A stretch of 5,379 bases of DNA, from assembly GCA_030620935.1 (NCBI GenBank), contig JAUXIP010000176.1, forward strand, positions 1-5,379. Direction: 5' to 3'. The position numbers and the translations under genes are program-made. Under the pieces are notes generated by a model, which was given only the letters and a program-made list of their open reading frames with translations, ran no database searches and was not told where the DNA came from. The DNA comes from Deltaproteobacteria bacterium. Lineage in GTDB: Bacteria; Desulfobacterota_B; Binatia; UBA9968. Positions 1 to 5,379 of the stretch are shown piece by piece (the stretch's first letter is position 1; the number at the start of each line of letters is the position of its first letter).

Positions 1-306
1 TGGGTCGTGCTCGTGATTGTTGGAGTTTACGGAGTCACCACCACGGCTGATTCCGCGACCAGTACCGCCGGTGTGGTCGCAGCAGCGGAACCGAGATACC
101 TTGGCACTACGATGGCCATGCATTCTCTCATCGGCTTCATGGGTGGCTTTGTCGGGCCGATTGTATTCGGCATCGTCCTGGACATTGCCGGCGGTAAAAT
201 GGTAGGGCATGCTTGGGGGCTTGCCTTCACCGTAATGGCTGTAATTGTGATGATGGGGCTGTTAGCTGTCATGAGAATCGGACGCGACCTGAAACCACAG
301 GTATAG
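1..306 (+). CDS. MFS transporter, C-terminal fragment (5' end outside window)
   Basis: This is the last 101 residues of an integral inner-membrane transporter, probably of the major facilitator superfamily. The frame is open from base 1, so the true start lies to the left; the GTG at 7 is internal and not a start. Three hydrophobic stretches are visible and would be TM10 to TM12: about residues 1-12 and the following small-residue segment with A-D-S-A-T, about 40-63 (rich in Gly, with the G-F-V-G-P turn), and about 72-92. The short polar link E-P-R-Y-L-G-T-T-M-A at 30-39 matches the usual MFS pattern before TM11, where a Pro and a Gly precede a small-residue helix. The protein ends in a short basic cytoplasmic tail (R-I-G-R-D-L-K). 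The substrate cannot be told from this fragment. It converges on the minus-strand operon with about 100 bases between the stop codons. Family assignment is fairly sure, but subfamily is not. Confidence 0.8.
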   Translation, partial: WVVLVIVGVYGVTTTADSATSTAGVVAAAEPRYLGTTMAMHSLIGFMGGFVGPIVFGIVLDIAGGKMVGHAWGLAFTVMAVIVMMGLLAVMRIGRDLKPQV

Positions 307-406
307 CTACGATGTTCAAGGAGGTTGTCCAGTGGAGCGGTGAGTCCTCTGCCGCACTATCGCACTTAGGTATCCGGATCAGGGCGCCGGAGGTGGGGCG
401 GAACAT
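307..406. other. Convergent intergenic region without a clear terminator
   Basis: This 100-base gap separates the stop codons of two convergent genes. It should hold transcription ends for both, yet no GC-rich stem followed by a T run is seen on either strand. Two weak inverted repeats exist: an interrupted stem at 331-358 (AGT and GCGG pairing with CCGC and ACT, with a GGA bulge) and a 5-bp stem TCCGG/CCGGA at 373-391 with a 9-base loop. Neither looks like an intrinsic terminator. An AAGGAGG at 318-324 stands 7 bases before a GTG that opens only a three-codon frame, so it is probably fortuitous. Confidence 0.5.
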
Positions 407-1375
407 TTACGGAATTAGCAGCACCTTGCCCGTGGTTTTCCTGCTTTCCAGCTGGCGGTGTGATTCAGCTGCCTCGGCTAAAGGAATCGTCTGGGAAATC
501 CGGAGTTTCAACTCTCCGGATGTGATCCAGTTAAAGAGATCGTTGGCTCGCTGGAGTAATTCTTTTCGGTCAATCGTATAGTGGGCTAGACTAGGACGGG
601 TCACGAAGAGGGACCCTTTGCCCGCTAAAGTTGCCAGGTTAAAGGGTGGAACCGGCCCGCTTGACGCCCCAAAGAGGACCATATATCCTCGTGGCCTCAG
701 GCAGTCGAGGCTTTTCTCGAACGTATCCTTTCCCACGGAATCGTAAACCACATGCACCCCAAGATCCTTCGTTAACCTTTTCACCTCTGCTGCAAAATCA
801 GTTTGATTGTAAAGAATGACTTCGTCCGCGCCCGCCTCCTTTGCCAGACGTGCCTTTTCCTCGGTCGAGACCGTGCCATAGACTGTAGCTCCTAAACGCT
901 TTGCCACTTGAATGAGGAGCAATCCAACACCGCCGGCGGCCGCGTGGATCAACGCCCTTTCTCCCTTTTTTAGGGCATAGGTGGTGTGTGTGAGGTAATG
1001 GACGGTCATGCCCTGCAGCATGGCTGCCGCCGCCGTTCGGGTGTCAAGGTCTTTTGGAAGAGGGACTAACCTCCTGGCGGGCAACACGGCATACTCGGAG
1101 TAGGAGCCCGGCACCATAGCATAGGCCACACGATCTCCCTTTTTGACCTCGGTAACATCCGCACCGACGGCATCGACCACACCGGCCGCTTCCCTCCCGA
1201 GCGTGAACGGCAGCTCCATCGGGTAGAGGCCGGTACGCTGATAGATGTCGATGTAGTTTAAGCCGATGGCATCTATTTTAACCCGGGCCTCTCTTGCACC
1301 CGGTTCCGGAACAGGCAGATCTTCGTACTTTAAAACGTCAGGTCCTCCAAACTCATGCACACGAATCGCTTTCAT
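407..1375 (-). CDS. Zinc-free NADPH:quinone oxidoreductase (QOR / zeta-crystallin-like MDR family)
   Basis: A 322-residue soluble enzyme of the medium-chain dehydrogenase/reductase superfamily, quinone oxidoreductase branch, of full typical length. Such enzymes use NADPH to reduce quinones or other alpha,beta-unsaturated carbonyls in the cytoplasm. The N-terminal GroES-like domain (about 1-125) carries the QOR hallmark [13 protein letters not shown] at 39-51, then G-R-E-A-A-G-V-V at 60-67. The Rossmann domain follows with A-A-A-G-G-V-G at 145-151, the cofactor loop of this branch, and V-Y-D-S-V-G at 210-215. The Cys/His ligands of catalytic or structural zinc are absent; the only Cys is near residue 225. 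The ATG has an ideal Shine-Dalgarno (AAAAGGAGG) 4 bases upstream that overlaps the stop of the preceding vWA gene, so it is probably co-transcribed and translationally coupled. Its real substrate is unknown, and this family is often over-annotated as quinone reductase. It could equally be an enone reductase. Confidence 0.9.
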   Translation of the reverse strand: MKAIRVHEFGGPDVLKYEDLPVPEPGAREARVKIDAIGLNYIDIYQRTGLYPMELPFTLGREAAGVVDAVGADVTEVKKGDRVAYAMVPGSYSEYAVLPARRLVPLPKDLDTRTAAAAMLQGMTVHYLTHTTYALKKGERALIHAAAGGVGLLLIQVAKRLGATVYGTVSTEEKARLAKEAGADEVILYNQTDFAAEVKRLTKDLGVHVVYDSVGKDTFEKSLDCLRPRGYMVLFGASSGPVPPFNLATLAGKGSLFVTRPSLAHYTIDRKELLQRANDLFNWITSGELKLRISQTIPLAEAAESHRQLESRKTTGKVLLIP

Positions 1376-1379
1376 CAGT

Positions 1380-1388
1380 CCTCCTTTT
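1380..1388 (-). promoter_or_regulatory. Shine-Dalgarno of the oxidoreductase gene, overlapping the upstream stop
   Basis: On the minus strand AAAAGGAGG sits 4 bases before the ATG at 1375. Its first base is the last base of the TGA that ends the vWA gene (1388-1390). It is the strongest ribosome binding site in the window and fixes the start of the oxidoreductase. The arrangement suggests reinitiation by ribosomes finishing the vWA gene, but the site is strong enough to work on its own. Confidence 0.8.
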
Positions 1389-3655
1389 CAGACTAGCCCC
1401 CATGTCCGGCGCATCCACCATTCACAAGCCAATAGAAAGAGAATAGGTAAGAAGGTCCAGAGCGTGCTCCACAAGGGGATCTGGCGTCTCTCAATGATCT
1501 CAGAGGGGGCAAGACTCTCCAGCTTTGCTTCGATAAGGTCCAGGGTTTTCTCGTTCCATTGGGATATCGGTATATACTCTCCCTGACTGCCGGCGGCAAT
1601 TTGCTTAAGAAGGTCCGGCCGGGGTCTCCCGTCCTCTCTCTCCCCGTAAGGAATAGCAACGGAAAATTGTTTTCTGTCCTTTCCAAGAATCTTCCCGTTA
1701 AGCGATGCCTCCGCTTCCAGCCGGTAGGGGCCTTCGCTTGTGGGTGTGAATTCCGCACTGTAATCTCCCTCTTTTGTTTCCGGAGTGACTTCCAGGGGAA
1801 TGGGTTCCCCCTCAGGGCCGACGACCCTGAGTTGGAGTTTAGCATGGGCGGCCGGGGTGAAATCGTCCTTCAGGACCTGAACTATGAATTTCATTTTTTC
1901 TCCAGGTTCCCTGGAACCACCGATTAGTCTTATCCGTACCTGCTCAAATGAGGGCTCTTGGGCGAGCCAACGTACGGCTTGTCGAATAAGCTTTAAGTGA
2001 TTTTGGGGGCTCTCTTTTTTCCCAACGGCGATAAAGTTCCAACGCCAAAAGTCATCGCTCATGAAGGCCAAGGTGCGCCCCTTACCGAACCTTCCCAAGG
2101 TCAAGAGCGGAGATCCCTTGCCAGCGCCATCCGGAGAGGCCAACAGGAGAACCTCCCCCTTGGCTCGAAAGACCTTGTTAAAGCTTGTCAGGGGAGGCAT
2201 CTTTTTCCATGCCTCTTCGTTGGCACTGGGATCGGGCAGCAAACGAGTAATGGGATGGGCTTTGCCCGTGGCTGTCAGAATCCCACGCAGGTGTGTTTCT
2301 GTTTGAAAGCTTCCTTTGCCGTCCAGTTCGACCGGCAAAACCTCACGCAGCGGGTTGTTCCAATAACCTCCGCTGTCAAAGGAGCGTATGCCTCCCAGCA
2401 TAGCGAATCCCGCCCCTTCCCGGACAAAATCTCTAACCTTTTCAAAGTGGCGACTGTTGAAGTAGGAGCGGTTGGAAAAATTATCGAAGATGACCAGGTC
2501 GAAGTTTTTGAGCTCTTCTGAAAAGATCTCGTTGATGGGGAAGGGGATGAGGCTTAGCTGGGTGTCCGGAACATCAACGAAGTCGGTGGGGGTTCTGAGA
2601 AAAACAAAGGAGACGAGATCGACAAAGGGGTCTTGCTTGAGGGCTATGCGCAGGAAGCGATAGTTCCAAGAGGGGGAACCGGAGAGGGTGAGAACTCTGA
2701 TCTTATCGCGCTGGACATCGATCTTAAATCCTTTTTGATTATTGTGGGTGATCTGTTCTCCTGCCTGGGGCGGGATACTGAGGTTGAAGCTGTGGGCGCC
2801 GACTTCCTTTGGGGTGTAGGTAAGGGTTATCCGTTTCTCGAAGTTATCGTTTTCGATCTTTATGGAACGGCTGGAGACTAAATTTTTGCGTCGGTTGAAA
2901 TAGAGCGGGACGGTTTTACCGCTAAGGCCGTAAGCTTGGATAGTAAAGTCGAGCTTTACCTCCCTTCCCCGAAAGGCAAACTGAGGGACCCTGAGATCGG
3001 CGATACGGAGGTCTTTATAGCCTTGGACTTCGCCTACTCCGACCGTGAAGATCGGGTGAGGGTACGATGGGAAATCATCCGCGGTTCTTTTCTCCCCGTT
3101 GGCTATGCCGTCGCTAAAGAGAATAATTCCCCCATGAGTTCCGATATCCCGCCCGGCCTCCGTTAAAATCTCGGAGAGTCGGGTGCCCTTGCCTTGAGTT
3201 GTGAGTTGGGGAATGGCTCCGAGTCCAATCGTTTCGAGACCTGTGCCGAATTGGACCAACCGGAGGTCATAGTCCCGCGCCAGCCTCCGGATCAAGGGCT
3301 CTTTCCCCTCCAAGAGTTTTTCCTTAACGAGATCGATCCGCTTCTTTACGCCGCTCCGGTTTTGTCCTGTTTCTTCTGGGTTTGCGGCAAAGTTCATGCT
3401 CTGGGAAGTATCCAGGAGCACCGTAAGCGGGCGACGCAACTTGGTGACGTTTTGTTCTACCAGACCGGGACCGAGCAGGAAAAATATCAGTAAGGCGTAG
3501 ACCAGCCCTCTTAGAAAAACTAAGAAACAGCTCTGATACCACTTCAGACGTTGCTTTAGGCTAATGAACTGATAGATCAGGAGGGTCCCCATGATCAGGG
3601 CGATGAGTAGGATGATCCACCAGGGAAGGGAGCCGGTAAAATATAGACTATCCAT
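1388..3655 (-). CDS. Membrane-anchored vWA / GATase1-like domain protein (BatA-like)
   Basis: A 755-residue envelope protein of unknown exact function. Order: TM1 about 12-30, a basic loop (K-Q-R-L-K), TM2 about 43-62, a vWA domain about 76-210, a beta-rich Ig-like stretch about 215-315, a GATase1-like domain about 318-565, a second Ig-like stretch about 570-670, and TM3 about 728-745 followed by W-M-R-R. The MIDAS is complete: D-T-S-Q-S at 82-86, Thr158 in G-K-G-T-R-L, and Asp182 in F-S-D-G, so a divalent metal and a partner acidic residue are likely bound. The GATase-like part has G-A-G-F-A-M-L-G-G at 414-422 and no nucleophilic Cys; the only two Cys of the protein lie in TM2 and TM3 (about 43 and 744), so it is probably non-catalytic. 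Positive charges put the TM1-TM2 loop and the C-terminus inside and the large middle part in the periplasm. The ATG is the first start after the upstream in-frame stop at 3698-3700. It lies 4 bases after the DUF4159 stop. Confidence 0.9.
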   Translation of the reverse strand: MDSLYFTGSLPWWIILLIALIMGTLLIYQFISLKQRLKWYQSCFLVFLRGLVYALLIFFLLGPGLVEQNVTKLRRPLTVLLDTSQSMNFAANPEETGQNRSGVKKRIDLVKEKLLEGKEPLIRRLARDYDLRLVQFGTGLETIGLGAIPQLTTQGKGTRLSEILTEAGRDIGTHGGIILFSDGIANGEKRTADDFPSYPHPIFTVGVGEVQGYKDLRIADLRVPQFAFRGREVKLDFTIQAYGLSGKTVPLYFNRRKNLVSSRSIKIENDNFEKRITLTYTPKEVGAHSFNLSIPPQAGEQITHNNQKGFKIDVQRDKIRVLTLSGSPSWNYRFLRIALKQDPFVDLVSFVFLRTPTDFVDVPDTQLSLIPFPINEIFSEELKNFDLVIFDNFSNRSYFNSRHFEKVRDFVREGAGFAMLGGIRSFDSGGYWNNPLREVLPVELDGKGSFQTETHLRGILTATGKAHPITRLLPDPSANEEAWKKMPPLTSFNKVFRAKGEVLLLASPDGAGKGSPLLTLGRFGKGRTLAFMSDDFWRWNFIAVGKKESPQNHLKLIRQAVRWLAQEPSFEQVRIRLIGGSREPGEKMKFIVQVLKDDFTPAAHAKLQLRVVGPEGEPIPLEVTPETKEGDYSAEFTPTSEGPYRLEAEASLNGKILGKDRKQFSVAIPYGEREDGRPRPDLLKQIAAGSQGEYIPISQWNEKTLDLIEAKLESLAPSEIIERRQIPLWSTLWTFLPILFLLACEWWMRRTWGLV

Positions 3656-3659
3656 TTTT

Positions 3660-4439
3660 TTATCTAGTGAGTCTCCTCCGGATAAAAGGGACGTGGATCA
3701 GGTCCTCTTTATAATTTTCCGTCATGGCGTAAAGGATCAAATTGATCCCGAGGTGAAAAGCGTCCCTCCGTTGCTGCTCACCTCCAGGGATGCATGGGTT
3801 GACCCAGTTCCCCAGTGGATCCCTCTCCCAGGCGCCACCAAGGTTGTTTTGACAGTAAATCACAGGGGTCGAACTCCCCACACTGATCCCTTCGAGGTAG
3901 GCTTGGACCAATCTCATGCCTCCGATTCTTCTGAGGAGATAGTAACTCCTGAGTGCCGCATGCCCGGAAGGTATTCGCCTGAACTCTCTTTTAGGAAAGA
4001 CCCTTTTAATCTCCCGGCGAAAGCTCTTGTCAAAACCATATCCCGGCTGGCCCAGGGCATTGTCGGCTAAGAGAAATCCCCCGTAAGAGAGAAATCGCCT
4101 TAGAATTTCAATCTCTTCTTCGGTAAAAGGCTCAAAGTCATATTTACCGGTTATGTATAAGAATGGGTAAGAGAATAGATTTCGATCCGTAAGGCTGACC
4201 TCGGTTCTGGTGACACTCGGCTCAAGACTGGTCCGGCGTCTTACCTCTTCCATGAGGGGAACAATCGCCAGGGGGTGTGGATCCCAATCCCCCCCTCGGT
4301 ACTTGAGCTGGGCAAAGAAGAACTGGAGGGGACGTCTCCTTCCTTCCCTGAGTTGGTTTGCTCGAACCCTACCCGGCCGAAGCGCGTAGCCTAGGAACAG
4401 GCTATACGAAAGGATGCGGATGAACTCTCTCCTATTCAT
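3660..4439 (-). CDS. DUF4159 family protein with Tat-type signal
   Basis: A 259-residue protein that matches DUF4159 over its full length. The N-terminus N-R-R-E-F-I-R followed by the hydrophobic L-S-Y-S-L-F-L-G-Y-A-L and then R-V-R-A-N looks like a twin-arginine signal with possible cleavage near residue 27, which would send a folded protein to the periplasm. Family landmarks seen: Y-R-G-G-D-W-D-P-H-P at 47-56, F-L-Y-I-T-G at 93-98, L-S-Y-G-G-F-L-L-A-D-N at 117-127, R-S-Y-Y-L-L at 164-169, L-E-G-I at 182-185, N-N-L-G-G-A-W at 198-204, C-I-P-G-G-E at 216-221, and the end segment N-Y-K-E-D-L-I-H-V-P. The middle resembles a GATase1-like fold without a catalytic Cys. Cys196 and Cys216 could form a disulfide after export (inference). 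The biochemical role of DUF4159 is unknown. The start overlaps the stop of the upstream gene by 8 bases, and an in-frame stop at 4470-4472 with no other start between leaves this ATG as the only choice. Confidence 0.9.
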   Translation of the reverse strand: MNRREFIRILSYSLFLGYALRPGRVRANQLREGRRRPLQFFFAQLKYRGGDWDPHPLAIVPLMEEVRRRTSLEPSVTRTEVSLTDRNLFSYPFLYITGKYDFEPFTEEEIEILRRFLSYGGFLLADNALGQPGYGFDKSFRREIKRVFPKREFRRIPSGHAALRSYYLLRRIGGMRLVQAYLEGISVGSSTPVIYCQNNLGGAWERDPLGNWVNPCIPGGEQQRRDAFHLGINLILYAMTENYKEDLIHVPFIRRRLTR

Positions 4440-5379
4440 AGATTCGTTGGGACAGCCAACCCTCCGAGACTAAGGTTATGATAAGAAGGGCCAACAAGGG
4501 AAGAGAGAGGTCCATCCTGCTCCCTCCCTTTTGGAGAGTTTCCAGGGGGATAACTTCCGTGTTGATCGGGTGGAACTTTGTTTTCAGATCCCGTTCGTCA
4601 ATGGTTTCGAGACGGGATTCGAGAAAGGGGGAATTGACCGGATAAATTTTCGGAGCATTTTCTTGTGCGCTAACTGGATTGACGGAGGCAGGCAAGGAGA
4701 GCCGATAAATTCCCGCAAGATCGTTTTCTCGAAAAGTTGCCGAAGAGTTTTTCCCGTCCGTGGCCAGGACAACCTCTCTTTTCCTACGGCCCGGTTTGAT
4801 CACGGTCAAGCTTTTTCCAACATAGGCCGGTGGAAAGGAAAATACTTTAGGACTTCCTGCCGTAATGCCCGGATCCAATCTCCCTCGATTGCTACCGGAA
4901 AGGTAGCTGATCAAGGAGCGGAGTAGGGGAAGATAGGCGGTTTTCAGAGGTAAGTCGCTCCAGTCCCGGTCTGCAGCCGTAGTGAAAAGGAGGATACGTC
5001 CTCGGCCGATCTTTTTTTCAAGCAGGAGAGGGTCGCCGTTAGACAAAGTGATAAGAGCAGAATTGTCGGAGAGATCGGTGCGAATATAACCCCGGACCCG
5101 AATTGATTTAACAGATTCATCCAAGATGCGGTTCGCAAAACCACGAAGGGCGGGATGAGCAACGTCCACCTTACCGACCTTTGCCCATGGTGAATCTGAG
5201 AAAATTATATTGTCTTTAATCTCAGCCGGGAGGATAGGCGGCAAAGAGTGAAAGAGCTTCCGATTGTAGTTCTCCTTTTGAATACGGTCCCCAAGGAAGA
5301 AGAGCAGTCCCCCTCCTTGGCGAATGTATTCCCTAAGCCTGGGAAGGACCACATCCGGGATCGCCGGCACATTACAGAA
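4432..5379 (-). CDS. GATase1-like, membrane-anchored BatA-type protein, C-terminal part (5' end outside window)
   Basis: The frame stays open to the right edge, so this is the last 315 residues of a longer protein; the GTG at 5370 is internal. The first visible part, F-C-N-V-P-A-I-P, then L-R-E-Y-I-R-Q-G-G-G-L-L-F-F-L-G-D and N-Y-N, is the end of a GATase1-like domain of the kind found in BatA-N-terminal and vWA fusions. Counting from the GTG, G-R-G-R-I-L-L-F-T at 122-130 followed by D-W-S-D-L-P and a leucine-rich helix repeats a pattern of the downstream vWA protein. A beta-rich stretch lies at about 165-225, and one membrane segment (about 288-302, L-S-L-P-L-L-A-L-L-I-I-T-L-V) precedes a short tail with Q-R. 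The G-G-G turn lacks the catalytic Cys. By family precedent the missing part would hold N-terminal membrane segments and perhaps a vWA domain, which cannot be checked here. Its stop overlaps the DUF4159 start by 8 bases, so it is the upstream operon partner. Confidence 0.85.
   Translation of the reverse strand, partial: FCNVPAIPDVVLPRLREYIRQGGGLLFFLGDRIQKENYNRKLFHSLPPILPAEIKDNIIFSDSPWAKVGKVDVAHPALRGFANRILDESVKSIRVRGYIRTDLSDNSALITLSNGDPLLLEKKIGRGRILLFTTAADRDWSDLPLKTAYLPLLRSLISYLSGSNRGRLDPGITAGSPKVFSFPPAYVGKSLTVIKPGRRKREVVLATDGKNSSATFRENDLAGIYRLSLPASVNPVSAQENAPKIYPVNSPFLESRLETIDERDLKTKFHPINTEVIPLETLQKGGSRMDLSLPLLALLIITLVSEGWLSQRIYE
4446..4465 (-). promoter_or_regulatory. Distant Shine-Dalgarno plus hairpin before the DUF4159 start
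   Basis: On the minus strand GGAGG (4461-4465) is 21 bases from the DUF4159 ATG, too far for normal use. The 15 bases right after it form a perfect small inverted repeat, GTTGG-CTGTC-CCAAC (4446-4460). If the 5-bp stem folds, the GGAGG would be only 6 bases (GAATCT) from the ATG. The same bases encode the G-W-L-S-Q stretch near the end of the upstream protein, so ribosomes translating that gene would melt it. The repeat is seen directly; the role in initiation is inference, and coupling through the 8-base overlap may be enough by itself. Confidence 0.4.

Noticed and set aside
331..358. Inverted repeat in the convergent gap as a bidirectional terminator
   Set aside because: The stem is broken by a 3-base bulge and there is no T run on either side in either direction.
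213..581. Plus-strand frame of 122 codons spanning the end of the MFS gene and the end of the oxidoreductase gene, with a possible ATG at 312
   Set aside because: It overlaps two well-supported genes on both sides, has no recognisable domain, and the ATG at 312 has no Shine-Dalgarno before it. The AAGGAGG nearby lies after this ATG.
407..1375. Zinc-dependent alcohol dehydrogenase as identity of the oxidoreductase
   Set aside because: The Cys and His zinc ligands and the four-Cys structural zinc lobe are missing, while the [10 protein letters not shown] motif and the A-A-A-G-G-V-G loop fit the zinc-free quinone oxidoreductase branch.
1393..1845. 150-codon frame on the minus strand overlapping the 3' end of the vWA gene in another phase
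   Set aside because: It is rich in Arg, Pro and Ser with no domain, as expected for an out-of-phase reading. The vWA frame continues intact through an Ig-like stretch and a final membrane segment, so no frameshift is needed.
1997..2521. 174-codon plus-strand frame antisense to the vWA gene
   Set aside because: It lies wholly inside a gene with clear domain content, its translation has no coherent domain or membrane pattern, and several similar open antisense frames occur along the same gene, which points to a codon-use effect.
3591..4070. 159-codon plus-strand frame antisense to the DUF4159 gene and the start of the vWA gene
   Set aside because: DUF4159 landmarks are continuous on the minus strand here. 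The antisense translation shows nothing recognisable.
1..5379. RNA genes, CRISPR arrays, insertion sequences or long direct repeats
   Set aside because: Nearly every base is accounted for by coding regions, and no tRNA-like cloverleaf, regularly spaced repeat or transposase-like frame was seen by eye on either strand.

Overview
The window is protein-coding almost from end to end and has two transcription units facing each other. A plus-strand gene at the left edge (1-306) is the C-terminal end of a major facilitator superfamily (MFS) transporter. The rest (407-5379) is one minus-strand gene string, read right to left: the C-terminal half of a GATase1-like membrane-anchored protein cut by the right edge, a DUF4159 protein with a Tat-type signal, a 755-residue membrane protein fusing a von Willebrand factor A (vWA) domain to a GATase1-like domain, and a zinc-free quinone oxidoreductase.

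The minus-strand genes are packed as an operon. The first two overlap by 8 bases, the next junction has 4 bases between stop and start, and the last has 12, with the Shine-Dalgarno of the oxidoreductase overlapping the stop codon of the vWA gene. No internal promoter or terminator is visible. The operon promoter and the 5' part of its first visible gene lie beyond the right edge. In related loci this gene set usually follows a MoxR-type AAA+ ATPase and a DUF58 protein. That is family knowledge and cannot be seen here.

The three envelope proteins appear to act together. All carry the same GATase1-like signature (a hydrophobic strand, a helix ending in R-x-[FY]-[VIL], then a Gly-rich turn and a hydrophobic strand), and none has the catalytic cysteine there. 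The vWA protein keeps a complete metal-binding MIDAS set. Its membrane segments and their flanking charges predict that the vWA, GATase-like and Ig-like domains face the periplasm, where the DUF4159 protein would also be sent. A metal-dependent protein-protein scaffold in the envelope, perhaps loaded or remodelled by MoxR, is the most reasonable inference. The exact job of such modules is not established. The oxidoreductase looks like a soluble NADPH enzyme that has joined the end of the operon.

Organism: the Tat signal, the BatA-like vWA system and DUF4159 suggest a Gram-negative bacterium with moderate GC. Such operons are common in Acidobacteria, Planctomycetes, deltaproteobacterial lineages and candidate phyla such as NC10 and Rokubacteria. 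The sequence does not allow a more precise placement. I see no RNA gene, mobile element, CRISPR array or long repeat.
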